NCBI GenBank assembly: GCA_022072125.1
Contig: JAJVIH010000051.1
Coordinates: 18,458 to 82,457, forward strand
Origin: Myxococcota bacterium
Lineage (GTDB): Bacteria > Myxococcota > JAJVIH01
Length of the DNA stretch: 64,000 bases
Direction: 5' to 3'
Made by a program: the position numbers and the translations under genes. This document shows positions 17,994-30,033 of this stretch, piece by piece. The notes beneath the pieces are model-generated. The model ran no database searches. It was not told the DNA's origin and saw only the letters and a program-made list of their open reading frames with translations. Every line of letters starts with the position of its first letter. The stretch's first letter is position 1.

Positions 17994-18590
17994 ATGACGC
18001 ATAGGTTGTTTCCATCCGTTCTGGTGCTTGCGCTGGGGTTGTTCGCCCAGGGCTGCGCCATGGGTTTTGAGTCGTATTGCTCCGGCAAGGCGGAGGCGCT
18101 GTGCCGCCAGGTGTTCAACGGCGGCTGCTTTGATTTCAAGGAGCAGGCCGAATTCATCTGTTTCCAGAAGCTGGCGGACGTCCAGTGCAAGGAACAGGCG
18201 GCGAAGGACTGCACGGCCGGCGATACCGAGTGCCTCGACCGGCGGGCGGAGGAATGCGAGAAGAAACTCCGGTCGGAATGCGCCGCCAACACATCCGCCG
18301 CCAAGGCGGATGAAGAGACCTGCGTCAAACAGTTGACCAGTTCCTGCATGGCCGATGCGCCGCGGGTGGAAAGCAAGGAACTGCTCTACGACGCCGCCTC
18401 GGCGAAGGCTTGCGTGGACAAAATCAACGCCGCCGCCTGCGCGGAATTCAAAAGCGGCAAACTCGATCTGCTGGCCTGTGATCAGGCGGTGTTCAGGCTC
18501 AAGGAAAAAGACACCGACAGCCTGGATGGCGGTGGAAAGGTCCCTGCCAAACCCGATGGCGGCTCCAGCGACGCGGGGGGCGAGGGGTAA
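17994..18590 (+). CDS. Cys-rich lipoprotein, 198 aa, unknown function
   Basis: Signal peptide with lipobox AQGC (Cys21). The mature protein is alpha-helical in character, Lys/Glu/Ala-rich, with some 17 further Cys spaced mostly every 8-12 residues (YCSGKAEALCRQ, GGCFDFKEQ, QCKEQAAKDC, ECEKKLRSEC), suggesting disulfide-pinned helices. The tail is a Gly/Asp/Ser/Pro linker. No family recognised. The stop lies three bases before lepA, whose SD (GAGGGG) is inside this gene's last codons, so it heads the operon. Confidence 0.75.
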   Translation: MTHRLFPSVLVLALGLFAQGCAMGFESYCSGKAEALCRQVFNGGCFDFKEQAEFICFQKLADVQCKEQAAKDCTAGDTECLDRRAEECEKKLRSECAANTSAAKADEETCVKQLTSSCMADAPRVESKELLYDAASAKACVDKINAAACAEFKSGKLDLLACDQAVFRLKEKDTDSLDGGGKVPAKPDGGSSDAGGEG

Positions 18591-18593
18591 GGC

Positions 18594-20393
18594 GTGGACC
18601 AGGCCCATATCCGCAATTTTTGCATCATCGCGCATATCGATCACGGCAAATCAACCCTTGCCGATCGCATTCTGGAAATCACCGAGGCGATCAGCGAGCG
18701 CGAGAAGCGCGATCAGATGCTCGACAAGATGGACCTGGAGCGTGAGCGCGGCATCACCATCAAGGCCAGCGCGGTGCGCCTGCAGGCCCGTTCATCCGCC
18801 GGCGAACGGTATATTTTCAACCTGATTGACACTCCGGGGCATGTGGACTTCGCCTACGAGGTGTCCCGTTCGCTCGCGGCCTGCGAGGGCGCGCTGCTGG
18901 TGGTGGATGCTTCCCAGGGCGTGGAGGCGCAAACCCTCGCCAATGTCTATCTGGCCATGTCGAACAACCTCGAACTGGTGCCGATCATCAACAAGATTGA
19001 TCTGCCATCGGCCGATGTGGACGCGGTGCGCAAACAGATTGAGGAGGACATCGGACTCGACGCCTCCAGCGCGCTGCCGGTGTCGGCTAAAACCGGTTTG
19101 GGCTGCGACAGGATCGTGGATGCGGTGATCAACACCATCCCCGCGCCCAGCGGCGATCCGGATGGCTCCCTGCGCGCCCTCATCATTGATTCCTGGTTCG
19201 ACAACTACCTGGGCGTGGTGGCCCTGGTGCGCATCGTGGATGGCAAGCTGGTTCCCGGCATGCAAGTCAAAATGATGTCCCAGAACCTGCCCCATGAGGT
19301 CACCACGACGGGCTATTTCAATCCCCATCCCGTCCAGTGCCAGGGCTTATTCGCGGGAGAGGTGGGATTCTTCGCGGCGGGGGTCAAGAACGTCAGCGAA
19401 ACCCGCATCGGCGACACCGTGACCAGCGTGGAGAATCCGGCGAGCGAGCCGTTGCCAGGCTTCAAGGAAGCCAAGCCGATGGTGTTCTGCGGCATCTTTC
19501 CGGCGGATTCGGCGGAGTATATTCCGCTGCGGGAGGCGCTGGAGAAGCTGAAGCTCAATGACTCCGCGTTTTCCTTCGAAAAGGAGACCTCGCAGGCGCT
19601 GGGATTCGGATTCCGCTGTGGATTCCTGGGGTTGCTCCACATGGATATTGTCCAGGAGCGGCTGGAGCGGGAATTCAACCTGACGCTGGTCTCCACCGCG
19701 CCAACCGTGGTGTATGAAGTCGAGACCCTGGACGGGCGGGTGGTGCGCATTGACAATCCTTCCAGCCTGCCGTCGCTGGGCGCCATCAAGGAACTGCGGG
19801 AGCCCTACATCGCCGCTCAGATTCATGTACCCGAGCAGTACGTCGGCATGGTCATCAAGCTATGCGAGGAGCGGCGCGGCCAGCAGAAGAACATCCAGTA
19901 TACATCCGGCGCCCGGGTAATCATCGAGTACGAACTGCCGATGGCGGAGATCGCCTACGACTTCTTCGACAAGCTGAAATCCGTCAGCAAGGGCTACGCC
20001 AGCATGGACTATGAACTGAAGGAATACCGTCCTTCCAACCTGGTCCTGCTGGATATCCTGCTCAACGGCGACAAGGTGGACGCGCTGTCGGTGATTGTTC
20101 ACCGGGAGACCGCCTATCACCGCGGCCGTGTGATTGTCTCCAAGCTGCGCGAACTGATTCCCAAACAGCAATACGAAGTAGCGGTGCAGGCGGCGATTGG
20201 CAACAAGGTCATCTCGCGCGAGACCATCAAGGCGCTGCGCAAGAACGTGACCGCCAAATGTTACGGCGGTGATATCACCCGCAAGCGCAAGCTTCTGGAG
20301 AAACAGAAAGAAGGCAAGAAGCGGATGAAGCAGGTGGGCTCCGTCGAGGTGCCCCAAGAGGCGTTCCTGGCGGTTTTGGCGACCGAGGAATAA
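18594..20393 (+). CDS. lepA: elongation factor 4 (LepA), 599 aa
   Basis: Translational GTPase: G1 AHIDHGKST near the N-terminus, G2/G3 [11 protein letters not shown] and DTPGHVDF, G4 [10 protein letters not shown], then domain II, an EF-G-like domain with [13 protein letters not shown], and the LepA-specific C-terminal domain with [13 protein letters not shown]. LepA back-translocates ribosomes or aids initiation-complex assembly. Full length. GTG start with SD GAGGGG six bases upstream. Adjacent to lepB, the classical lepA-lepB pairing. Confidence 0.98.
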   Translation: MDQAHIRNFCIIAHIDHGKSTLADRILEITEAISEREKRDQMLDKMDLERERGITIKASAVRLQARSSAGERYIFNLIDTPGHVDFAYEVSRSLAACEGALLVVDASQGVEAQTLANVYLAMSNNLELVPIINKIDLPSADVDAVRKQIEEDIGLDASSALPVSAKTGLGCDRIVDAVINTIPAPSGDPDGSLRALIIDSWFDNYLGVVALVRIVDGKLVPGMQVKMMSQNLPHEVTTTGYFNPHPVQCQGLFAGEVGFFAAGVKNVSETRIGDTVTSVENPASEPLPGFKEAKPMVFCGIFPADSAEYIPLREALEKLKLNDSAFSFEKETSQALGFGFRCGFLGLLHMDIVQERLEREFNLTLVSTAPTVVYEVETLDGRVVRIDNPSSLPSLGAIKELREPYIAAQIHVPEQYVGMVIKLCEERRGQQKNIQYTSGARVIIEYELPMAEIAYDFFDKLKSVSKGYASMDYELKEYRPSNLVLLDILLNGDKVDALSVIVHRETAYHRGRVIVSKLRELIPKQQYEVAVQAAIGNKVISRETIKALRKNVTAKCYGGDITRKRKLLEKQKEGKKRMKQVGSVEVPQEAFLAVLATEE

Positions 20394-20408
20394 GGGGGGG
20401 CGCCCGAT

Positions 20409-21398
20409 ATGGATGAAAAGCTCTCACGCGCGGAGTCCAGGGAAGTCCGGGGGATTGTCAAACGCATCCGCAAACTCGCCGCCAAACACGAACAGCGTCT
20501 GGGGGCCAGCGCCTTCAATGAAATCGAGACCGCGGCGGATGCATTGGTCTCCGTGCTGGATCAGCCGGAACCCAAGCGCTCGGAGGCGGAAGCCCGCTAC
20601 GAGGTGCTGAAAAAACTGGAAGAACAACACCTCGCCTTCGCGCGCAAAAGCGCCTTCCGGGAGTATTTCGACAATATCGCCATCGCGGTCCTGCTGGCGC
20701 TGTTTCTGCGTTCGTTTGTTTTCGAGGCGTTCAAGATTCCATCCACATCCATGGTGCCGACCCTGCTGGTGGGCGACCAGTTGTTTGTCAACAAGTTCAT
20801 TTATGGCGTCCGGATTCCCACGCCCTTCATTGGCGGCAACATCAAGTTCTTTCATGAGTCCCTGTTGCCGGAGCGGGGAGATATCGTGGTCTTTGTGTAT
20901 CCCGGCGACGATCCCATGAACGCGGGCAAGGATTTCATCAAGCGCGTGGTGGGCCTGCCCGGCGACGAGATCGAAATCCGGGTGAAGGATGTGTATGTCA
21001 ATGGCGTTCAGCAACAGACCCAGGCGATGGGCGAGCATATCCACGAAGGCTACGAGGGCAAGCAATACTCCCGCGACATGTTCTGGGAATGCCTGGGCGG
21101 CAAGCTGAGCGCCCAGGCCAGCGTTCCCGAACCGGTTTGCGAAGGCGGAGTGCTGCATCAAATCTGCAGGAACCCTTCCATCCCGGGCGCGGATATCCTG
21201 AATTTTCCCTACGCCAAAACCACCGTCCCGGCGGGTCATGTGTTCGTGATGGGCGACAACCGGGATGATTCTTCCGACAGCCGTGAGTGGGGGTTCGTTC
21301 CGCTCACCCATATCAAGGGCAAGGCCATGTTCATCTGGCTGTCGCTCCGGTATGATTTCAGTCCGCGTTTCGAGCGCATGTTCAAGGGAGTCAAATGA
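20409..21398 (+). CDS. lepB: signal peptidase I (LepB), 329 aa
   Basis: After an unusual N-terminal extension of about 85 charged, coiled-coil-like residues comes a single membrane anchor (NIAIAVLLALFLRSFVFEAF), then box B SMVPTL with the catalytic Ser, box D RGDIVVF...KDFIKRVVGLPGD with the catalytic Lys, and box E GDNRDDSSDSREWG. An insertion with three Cys lies between boxes D and E (about 220-260). The enzyme cleaves signal peptides at the periplasmic face. SD GGGGGG lies upstream. Co-transcribed with lepA. Confidence 0.97.
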   Translation: MDEKLSRAESREVRGIVKRIRKLAAKHEQRLGASAFNEIETAADALVSVLDQPEPKRSEAEARYEVLKKLEEQHLAFARKSAFREYFDNIAIAVLLALFLRSFVFEAFKIPSTSMVPTLLVGDQLFVNKFIYGVRIPTPFIGGNIKFFHESLLPERGDIVVFVYPGDDPMNAGKDFIKRVVGLPGDEIEIRVKDVYVNGVQQQTQAMGEHIHEGYEGKQYSRDMFWECLGGKLSAQASVPEPVCEGGVLHQICRNPSIPGADILNFPYAKTTVPAGHVFVMGDNRDDSSDSREWGFVPLTHIKGKAMFIWLSLRYDFSPRFERMFKGVK

Positions 21399-21465
21399 GT
21401 GATGCATGGTGACAGAAAACCGGCGGTATGGTAGGCATCCGCCGGTTCCAGCGGGGAGAATTTTC

Positions 21466-22014
21466 ATGAACAAGCGTGAATTTCCTTCAGCCCTGTTGAG
21501 CGAGCGGGGGGACGGATCAGGCGGGTATATTTTTGTCGCGTTGCTGGTCCTTGCGATTGCCTATGGGATCTGGACCATCAAGGATCCCGCCTCCACGAAA
21601 TACGATGTCCGCCGCACGCTCGCGGATTCCATGAACGAATGCCACAAGTTTCACAGTCCCGAAGACGCCCAGGCCGATATCGTGCATCGCCTGGTCAAAA
21701 ACACCATGGCTGGCGAAGCCTATGTGGAAGAGCCCACGCTGAAGGGCAAATACCCATCGGGCATCCTTCCGGACGCGGATTTCCGGGCGCTTCTGAAAAA
21801 CGCCGTGGATACTGGAGGCGCCAAGGCGAAAACCCTCGCCATCTTCGACCGGCGGGACATCAAGGTGGACATCACGACCACCGCCAGCGGACGGCTGCAC
21901 TGCGTGGTCAATATGGAATACACCCTGCCCGTGCAGTTTCCGTTCAGCAACAAGATCATCCAGCACCGCACCACCTCTTCCTATACGGCGGATATCCACC
22001 CCGGGGATAAATGA
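21466..22014 (+). CDS. single-pass membrane protein, 182 aa, unknown
   Basis: A short cytoplasmic N-terminus and one membrane helix (YIFVALLVLAIAYGIWTI) precede a soluble domain of about 140 residues that ends in a beta-rich portion (VDITTTASGRLHCVVNMEYTL). No family recognised. ATG 21466 has SD GGGGAG; the frame extends to 21406 without need. Its TGA overlaps the pyrR ATG (ATGA), so it is coupled to the pyrimidine genes although probably an envelope protein. Confidence 0.75.
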   Translation: MNKREFPSALLSERGDGSGGYIFVALLVLAIAYGIWTIKDPASTKYDVRRTLADSMNECHKFHSPEDAQADIVHRLVKNTMAGEAYVEEPTLKGKYPSGILPDADFRALLKNAVDTGGAKAKTLAIFDRRDIKVDITTTASGRLHCVVNMEYTLPVQFPFSNKIIQHRTTSSYTADIHPGDK

Positions 22015-22625
22015 GCGCTGGCGTTCGTGAACCCGTGCAGGTCATGAACCGGCGCGATTTCGGCCGCGCCCTTGACCGCCTGGCCCATGAAATCGTGGAG
22101 CGCAACCAGGGCGTCGAAAATCTGGCGTTGATTGGCATCCGCACGGGCGGCGCCTTCCTGGCCGAACGCCTGCAGAAACAGATCGGCAAAATCGAGGGCG
22201 TCAAGCCGCTGCTGGGCATTATTGACATCACCCTGTACCGCGATGATTTCGCCAACGGCCTGTCCAACCCGGTGATGGGTCCGACCGAGATTGATTTCAG
22301 CCTCGCCGGAAAAAAAGTGGTGCTGGTGGACGATGTCCTGTTCACGGGCCGCACGGTCCGCGCCGCCATGGATGCGCTGATGGATCACGGCCGCCCCACC
22401 CGCGTCCAACTGGTGGTGATGTGCGATCGCGGGCACCGCGAACTGCCCATTCAGCCCGATTACACCGGCATCGTGGCGCAGACCACCCGCAGCGAAAACG
22501 TCAAGGTCCGGATGAAGGAACTGGGCGAGGAGGATGGCGTGTGGATTGAGCCTCCGCGCCCGCGGACATTGCCCGTGGCGGTGCTTCCCCCGCCGGCGAA
22601 AGAGCGGTCAAAGCGCAAAAAATGA
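22011..22625 (+). CDS. pyrR: PyrR, pyrimidine regulator / uracil phosphoribosyltransferase, 204 aa
   Basis: Type I phosphoribosyltransferase fold with PRPP loop VVLVDDVLFTGRTVRAA and the PyrR region GIRTGGAFLAERL and DITLYRDDF. PyrR proteins bind pyr mRNA and attenuate transcription in response to UMP, or act as a PRTase. It overlaps genes on both sides by four bases, leaving no room for an attenuator between pyrR and pyrB. A Pro/Lys tail of about 20 residues follows the fold. The order pyrR-pyrB-pyrC' equals that in Pseudomonas. Confidence 0.95.
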   Translation: MSAGVREPVQVMNRRDFGRALDRLAHEIVERNQGVENLALIGIRTGGAFLAERLQKQIGKIEGVKPLLGIIDITLYRDDFANGLSNPVMGPTEIDFSLAGKKVVLVDDVLFTGRTVRAAMDALMDHGRPTRVQLVVMCDRGHRELPIQPDYTGIVAQTTRSENVKVRMKELGEEDGVWIEPPRPRTLPVAVLPPPAKERSKRKK

Positions 22626-23563
22626 AATTCAACCATCGCCATGTCCTGTCCATGGAGCAGTTCAGCGCCGCGGATATCCACGCGGTGCTGGACACGGCGG
22701 AAAATTTTCTTGAACTGAACTCCCGCGAGATCAAGAAAGTTCCCACCCTGCGCGGCCGTGCGGTCATCAATTTCTTCTTTGAACCGAGCACGCGCACGCG
22801 CACCTCGTTTGAAATCGCCGGCAAGCGCCTGTCCGCCGACATGCTCAACCTGTCCGGCTCCAGTTCCAGCGTGGTCAAGGGCGAATCACTGGTGGACACC
22901 GCGCTCACCCTGCGCTCGATGAATCCGGATATCGTCGTGGTGAGGCATTCCCACGCGGGTGCGCCCCACCTGATGGCCCGGCACGTGGGCGCCCATGTCA
23001 TCAACGCCGGCGACGGCCAGCACCAGCATCCCACCCAGGGCCTGCTGGATTTGATGACGGTGCGCCAGCGCTTCGGCCAGATCGAAGGGCTGAAGGTCGC
23101 CATCGTGGGGGATATCCTGCACTCGCGGGTGGCGCGATCGGATCTGATCGGCTTCCAGAAATGCGGCGCCGAGGTCTGGTTGTGCGGGCCGCCCACCCTG
23201 TTGCCGCCCGAGTTCGCCCGCTTTGGCGCGCGCATGACGTACAACCTGGAAGAAGCCCTGACCGGCGCTCATGTGATCATCCTGCTGCGGGTGCAGGCGG
23301 AGCGGATGAACAGCGCTTTTTTCCCCACGGCGCGGGAATATTCCCAGCGCTACGGCCTCAATTCCGAAAAACTCAAATGGGCCCGCAAGGATGCGGTGGT
23401 CATGCACCCAGGACCGATGAACCGGGGCGTCGAAATTGATCCTTCCGTCGCCGACGGGGCGCACAGCCTGATCCTGCGGCAGGTCGAAAACGGCGTATCG
23501 GTGCGGGCGGCCCTGATGATGATGTTGTTGGGCGGCGGCGATCGTCCAAGAGGGGACGCCTGA
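22622..23563 (+). CDS. pyrB: aspartate carbamoyltransferase catalytic subunit, 313 aa
   Basis: Carbamoyl-phosphate motif FFEPSTRTRTSFE, HPTQGLLDLMT and the C-terminal MHPGPMNRGVEI are intact, giving carbamoyl aspartate from carbamoyl phosphate and aspartate. Length and motifs are of the PyrB class that forms a complex with an active or inactive dihydroorotase rather than with PyrI; no pyrI is present. ATGA overlap with pyrR; pyrC' starts one base after its stop. Confidence 0.97.
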   Translation: MKFNHRHVLSMEQFSAADIHAVLDTAENFLELNSREIKKVPTLRGRAVINFFFEPSTRTRTSFEIAGKRLSADMLNLSGSSSSVVKGESLVDTALTLRSMNPDIVVVRHSHAGAPHLMARHVGAHVINAGDGQHQHPTQGLLDLMTVRQRFGQIEGLKVAIVGDILHSRVARSDLIGFQKCGAEVWLCGPPTLLPPEFARFGARMTYNLEEALTGAHVIILLRVQAERMNSAFFPTAREYSQRYGLNSEKLKWARKDAVVMHPGPMNRGVEIDPSVADGAHSLILRQVENGVSVRAALMMMLLGGGDRPRGDA

Positions 23564-23564
23564 G

Positions 23565-24854
23565 ATGCTCCTGATCGAAAACGCCCATGTGGTTGATCCC
23601 GCTGGGCAGCTTGATGGGGTGCGTTCGATCGAGGTGGATCGCGGCCGCATCCGGCGCGTGCTGAAGTCTCCGCCGCCCGCCCAGGAACGGGCGGAGTACG
23701 GCGAGATTATCAACGCCTCGGGCATGCACCTCTTCCCGGGGTTCCTGGACCTGCGGACTTTCGCCGGCGAGCCGGGGTACGAATACAAGGAAAGCTTCGC
23801 CACGGTTTCTCGCGCCGCCGCCGCGGGCGGTTTTACCGGCGTCGCCGTGGTTCCGTGGGTTCGTCCGGTCACCGATTCCGCGCCAATGGTGCGCGATGTG
23901 CTGAAGCTGGCGGCCGCGCATTCCGTTGTCGAGGTCTACCCCATCGCCGGGGCCACGCTGGGTCTGAAGGGCGAAACCATGACCGAAGCCGCGGATTTGC
24001 GGTCCGCCGGCGCGGTGGCGCTCAGCGACGGCGGGAGGCCGGTTCAGAACACCCTGCTGCTGCGGCGCATCCTGGAATACGCCAAGACGTGGGGGTTGAC
24101 GGTTTTTCTGACTCCGCGCGATCCGGATTTGTCCCGGGGCGCTCTGGTGTCGGAAGGCGAGGTCTCCGCGCGGCTGGGAATGCGCGGCGATCCCGCCGCC
24201 TCGGAGGAGATCGCCGTCGCGCGCTATATTGCGCTGGCCGAACTCACGGGTGCGCGGGTGCATATCGAGCCCATCAGCACCGCCGGGGCGATCCGGCAGT
24301 TGCGTCAGGCGCTGAAGCGCGAATTGCCCGTCACCGCCGCCGTGACCGCCCACCACGCGGTGCTGTCCGAACGTGATGCGGAGGACTTCGACACCAATGC
24401 GCGTCTGAATCCGCCGCTGCGCTCGCCCAAGGACCGGGACGCCATGCAGAAGGCGCTGTCCGATGGGACCATCGCCGCCGTGGTCAGTGATCACAGCCCG
24501 CAGTCCTCCGTGGAGAAGCAGGTGTCATTTGAAGAGGCCGAACCGGGATCCGCCGGTCTGGAAACGGTTTTCGGAGCGGTGATGGACCTGGTCCACCACA
24601 AGGTGATTGATCTGCCGGCCGCCGCCGGTCTGCTCTGCACGGGCCCCGCCCGCGTGCTGGGAATCAAGCCCAATATGATTGCGGAAGGTGAGAAGGCGAA
24701 CCTGTGCCTGGCCCGGATCAACGCGGATTGGACCGTGCGTGCGCAGGACTTTGCATCAAAGGGCCGCAACAGCGTATTTGAGGGCCGCCCCATGAAGGGG
24801 AAAATTCTGCTGACCCTGTGTAACGGAAAGGTGGTCTGGCATGGCGATTCTTGA
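23565..24854 (+). CDS. pyrC': dihydroorotase-like protein lacking metal ligands (PyrC'), 429 aa
   Basis: The whole class I dihydroorotase fold is recognisable ([47 protein letters not shown]), but the zinc ligands are gone. The usual DxHxHLREPG reads [10 protein letters not shown] (Asp62, Arg64, Phe66); the histidine of HxED is replaced in LTPRD (about 184); HxxHxST reads HIEPIST (about 232-238); and the second Asp of SDDG is Gly. The late Asp (SDHSP, about 308) remains. By analogy with Pseudomonas PyrC' it is probably catalytically dead and serves to assemble PyrB; another dihydroorotase must exist elsewhere. Intact frame, no sign of decay. Confidence 0.9.
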   Translation: MLLIENAHVVDPAGQLDGVRSIEVDRGRIRRVLKSPPPAQERAEYGEIINASGMHLFPGFLDLRTFAGEPGYEYKESFATVSRAAAAGGFTGVAVVPWVRPVTDSAPMVRDVLKLAAAHSVVEVYPIAGATLGLKGETMTEAADLRSAGAVALSDGGRPVQNTLLLRRILEYAKTWGLTVFLTPRDPDLSRGALVSEGEVSARLGMRGDPAASEEIAVARYIALAELTGARVHIEPISTAGAIRQLRQALKRELPVTAAVTAHHAVLSERDAEDFDTNARLNPPLRSPKDRDAMQKALSDGTIAAVVSDHSPQSSVEKQVSFEEAEPGSAGLETVFGAVMDLVHHKVIDLPAAAGLLCTGPARVLGIKPNMIAEGEKANLCLARINADWTVRAQDFASKGRNSVFEGRPMKGKILLTLCNGKVVWHGDS

Positions 24855-26001
24855 TTTCAAACCGGCGGTGCTCGTGCTGGCGGGGGGGCGGGTGTTTCAC
24901 GGCGAAGCCTTTGGCGCCGATGGCAAACGCGCGGGAGAAGTGGTCTTTCACACCGGCCTGACCGGCTATCAGGAAATCCTGACCGACCCCAGCTACAGCG
25001 GCCAGATCGTGGTCATGACCTATCCGGAGATCGGAAACACCGGCGTCAACAGCGAGGACGCCGAATCGCGAGGGGTTTTCCTCTCCGGATTCGTGGTCAA
25101 GCACTTGTGCCCCACGCCGTCCAATTTCCGCTCCCGGCAGGACCTGGACAGCTACCTCAGGCAGCATGGCGTGGCGGGGATATCCGGAATTGACACCCGC
25201 GCCCTGGTGCGGGAACTGCGCACCCATGGCGCCCAGATGGGAATCATCCAGACCGGCGAGGCGGATATCGAAGCCTTGCGCAAGGAAGCGGCCGGCCTGC
25301 CGGGAATGGCCGGCAAAAACCTGGTGGACGGCGTCACCACGCCGCGCGCCTACCAATGGACAGAGGGGCGGCCGGAGATGCTGGCGTCGCGGGGGATGAA
25401 GAAGCCCTCGTCCGCCTCCCGCCGCAAACTGGTGGCCTACGACTTCGGCATCAAGTTGAATATCCTGCGCACGCTGACGGATCTGGGTTTCGAGGTCACC
25501 GTGGTTCCCGCCTCCACCCCGGCGAAGGATGTGCTGGCGATGAATCCCAGCGGGGTGTTCTTGTCCAACGGTCCCGGCGATCCGGAAGTGGTGGATTACG
25601 CCATCGCCAATACCCGTGAACTGCTGGGCAAGGTTCCTGTTTTCGGCATCTGCCTGGGCCATCAGATTCTCGCGCTGGCGCTGGGGGGACAAACCTACAA
25701 ACTGCGTTTTGGCCATCATGGCGGCAATCACCCGGTGATGAACCTGGACAAGCGCGAGGTGGAAATCACCAGCCAGAACCACGGATTCGCCGTGAATCCG
25801 GATACCCTGTCCGGCAAGGGCGTGGTCAGCCACATCAATCTCTATGATCATACCGTGGAAGGCATCGAGGTGAAGAACGCCTTCGCGTTCAGCGTGCAGT
25901 ATCATCCCGAAGCGTGCCCTGGCCCCCACGACGCCGAATACCTCTTCCAGAAATTCCGGGCGATGGTGGATGCGCACCGGGACGGTCATGTATCAGGCTG
26001 A
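24841..26001 (+). CDS. carA: carbamoyl-phosphate synthase small subunit, 386 aa
   Basis: The N-terminal CarA domain ([21 protein letters not shown]) precedes a class I glutamine amidotransferase domain with nucleophile Cys in GICLGHQ (about 270) and His/Glu in YHPEA (about 352). It supplies ammonia to CarB for carbamoyl phosphate. carB is not in the window. Its start overlaps the pyrC' end by 14 bases. Confidence 0.97.
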   Translation: MAILDFKPAVLVLAGGRVFHGEAFGADGKRAGEVVFHTGLTGYQEILTDPSYSGQIVVMTYPEIGNTGVNSEDAESRGVFLSGFVVKHLCPTPSNFRSRQDLDSYLRQHGVAGISGIDTRALVRELRTHGAQMGIIQTGEADIEALRKEAAGLPGMAGKNLVDGVTTPRAYQWTEGRPEMLASRGMKKPSSASRRKLVAYDFGIKLNILRTLTDLGFEVTVVPASTPAKDVLAMNPSGVFLSNGPGDPEVVDYAIANTRELLGKVPVFGICLGHQILALALGGQTYKLRFGHHGGNHPVMNLDKREVEITSQNHGFAVNPDTLSGKGVVSHINLYDHTVEGIEVKNAFAFSVQYHPEACPGPHDAEYLFQKFRAMVDAHRDGHVSG

Positions 26002-26656
26002 TTTCGAGCGCATCACGGCGTTTCTCGCCGGTCACCCTGTTGGCGCGGAGCTTAGTTCCGCGCGCAAACAGTATTTCTCCATGACCGGCAACGTGCAGGA
26101 CAACGAGCCGTCGTTTGAAAACCGGGTGCAGGCCTTCCTCGAATGGTTTGTGCTGGAGCGCCTCCTCGAAGGCGACGGACGCCTCCCACTGGATGTTTTC
26201 CTCACCTCCGCCGCCGGCGAAGCGAGTGAGGTATTGCAGCGCGCCGCGGCCTTCCGTCATTCAGTCACCGGGGTTTTTGAACTGACGCGCATGCCCAACC
26301 GGCGCCATCTCCTGCGCGCCCGCAACCTGCTGGATGGCTTTGAATACGAGGTGGTGGAGCGCAGGCAGATTCCCGCTCTGAAACGCGGGGAGATATTTGA
26401 ATCGCGGCTGTTGTTGTACAACGGCGACTATGTGCTCTCGACCGGAACTTTTTATCACCCCAAGGGCGTGAAGAAATACCTGACGGAACTCTTCAAGGGA
26501 TGCGACCCCTCCAATCCCGCCGAGCGCCGCCGCCTGCTCAACGTGGCGGCGACCATGCACGCCCGTTTTCAGCGCTACGCCGGGCGCTTCGACATCAACC
26601 GCATCTACACGGAAAACTGGCTTGGCCGTCCCTCGGGCGAAAACCGGGCGGTATAA
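25988..26656 (+). CDS. conserved-looking soluble protein, 222 aa, unknown
   Basis: No family recognised. The protein is soluble, Arg/Glu/Leu-rich, with a helical N-terminal half ([18 protein letters not shown]) and a central strand-rich part ([44 protein letters not shown]). Its ATG lies within the end of carA (14-base overlap), so it is the last gene of the operon. Codon usage matches neighbours. The frame opens earlier at GTG 25970. Confidence 0.7.
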   Translation: MYQADFERITAFLAGHPVGAELSSARKQYFSMTGNVQDNEPSFENRVQAFLEWFVLERLLEGDGRLPLDVFLTSAAGEASEVLQRAAAFRHSVTGVFELTRMPNRRHLLRARNLLDGFEYEVVERRQIPALKRGEIFESRLLLYNGDYVLSTGTFYHPKGVKKYLTELFKGCDPSNPAERRRLLNVAATMHARFQRYAGRFDINRIYTENWLGRPSGENRAV

Positions 26657-26839
26657 ACCGCCGCCGCCCATTGCAATTTCACGGTTTCATCCCAACCTTC
26701 GTGGTTGAGCAATCCAGATCGAATCAGCGGGAAGATCAATGTTCCTGCGGCGCAAGACGCGGGGTGGGGATGGCGCAACAGGCGGGCATGAGGCGGTGTG
26801 AACCCTGTATCCAACTCAATTGGAAGCAGGCCCGGCCGG

Positions 26840-26884
26840 AAAAAAAAACACCGGCGGCCAGCAGTAGCCCGCTGGCCGCCGGTG
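26840..26884 (-). terminator. intrinsic terminator of the prs-rplI operon
   Basis: A perfect 14-bp stem (26849-26862 with 26871-26884) with an eight-base loop; the minus-strand transcript then meets nine T (26848-26840). It lies 27 bases after the rplI stop. Confidence 0.95.
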
Positions 26885-26910
26885 AAGATGGATTGGCCCG
26901 CGGGCCGCGA

Positions 26911-27360
26911 TCATCCGCCTTGCGCGGCGACCGTCAACTTCACCATGGCCTCGACGCCCTTGGCCAGGCGCACGGCCACTTCGTATTCGCCCAGGGCCTT
27001 GATGGGCTCGGTCAGCAGCACCGCGCGGCGTTCGACTTCCACGCCCTTGTCCTTGAGGGCGGCCTGGATGTCCATATTCGTCACGGAGCCATAGAGTTTG
27101 CCGCCCTCGCCCACGGCGACCTGGATGAGCAATTCCTGGCCCTGAACCTTCGAGGCGAGATCGCGGGCGCCCACGAGCATCTTCTCGCGTTTTTTGGCGA
27201 TCTGCTTCTTCTGGTTCTCCAACTGGCGGATGTTGGAATCATCGGCCAGCAGGGCGAGGCTGCGGGGGAACAGGAAATTCCGGGCGTAACCTGGCTTCAC
27301 CTCCACGATGTCGCCGATCTCGCCCAGATGATGCACGTTTTCAGTCAGAATCACTTTCAT
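26911..27360 (-). CDS. rplI: 50S ribosomal protein L9
   Basis: The N-terminal RNA-binding domain MKVILTENVHHLGEIGDIVEVKPGYARNFL... has the family signature; a long central helix and C-terminal domain follow, 149 aa as usual. SD GGAG upstream. It follows rpsF directly, without the rpsR that normally separates them. Confidence 0.98.
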   Translation of the reverse strand: MKVILTENVHHLGEIGDIVEVKPGYARNFLFPRSLALLADDSNIRQLENQKKQIAKKREKMLVGARDLASKVQGQELLIQVAVGEGGKLYGSVTNMDIQAALKDKGVEVERRAVLLTEPIKALGEYEVAVRLAKGVEAMVKLTVAAQGG

Positions 27361-27384
27361 GGCTTGATCTCCAAGGCGAACCGG

Positions 27385-27861
27385 TCAGTTTTTGTCTCCG
27401 GCGTCGTCGCCGTCATCGCCTTCGTCCCCGGCGTCATCGTCTCCGGATTTTCCGGCGCCGGCGGACTCATCGGCCGGGGGGACCGCGGGTTCACCGGAAT
27501 TGGGATTGCCCGAGATTTCAACTTCCGTGGGTTTCACGTTGGGATCCACGTCATTGTCAATCAGCACCACGAGGAAGCGCAACACGTCATCCAGCAGGCG
27601 CAGGTTGCGTTCCAGTTCCTTGATGGCGGCGGCGGGGGAAAGGAACACCAAGTGGTAGTAGATGCCCTTGGAGTTGCGGTTGATTTCGTAGGCCAGCTTG
27701 CGCCGTCCCCACACGTTGATCTTGAGCAGGCGGCCGCCCGCCTCGTCAAGCACCTTGCGGATGCGGTCCTGGATTTTGGTCAGGCTTTCCTCTCCCGCTT
27801 CCACCTTGGTGATGTACACCAGTTCGTATTCGCGGGTGAGGGTCGTGGTCTTCGCGGACAT
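27385..27861 (-). CDS. rpsF: 30S ribosomal protein S6 with acidic tail
   Basis: Core S6 fold (REYELVYITK, VWGRRKLAYEI, GIYYHLVFLS, LRFLVVLID). After about residue 110 comes a Pro/Gly/Asp-rich tail of some 45 residues ending in alternating Asp/Gly, longer than the Glu tail known in Escherichia coli. A strong SD AGGAGG precedes the ATG. In the leader, just after hppA, a small hairpin CCCGC/GCGGG (27884-27899) could be an autoregulatory site. S6 normally binds S18, whose gene is not beside it. Confidence 0.97.
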   Translation of the reverse strand: MSAKTTTLTREYELVYITKVEAGEESLTKIQDRIRKVLDEAGGRLLKINVWGRRKLAYEINRNSKGIYYHLVFLSPAAAIKELERNLRLLDDVLRFLVVLIDNDVDPNVKPTEVEISGNPNSGEPAVPPADESAGAGKSGDDDAGDEGDDGDDAGDKN

Positions 27862-27915
27862 ATTTCCTCCTGGACATAAGGCCCCCGCTCAAAGGCGGGA
27901 GCGAGGATTGGGGGG

Positions 27916-30009
<2,094 letters not shown>

Positions 30010-30033
30010 GGGTCTTGTCCCGCTCCTCTTGTT

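Noticed and set aside
26500..27879. 459-codon plus-strand open frame
   Set aside because: Antisense to rplI and rpsF and also covers the terminator at 26840-26884.
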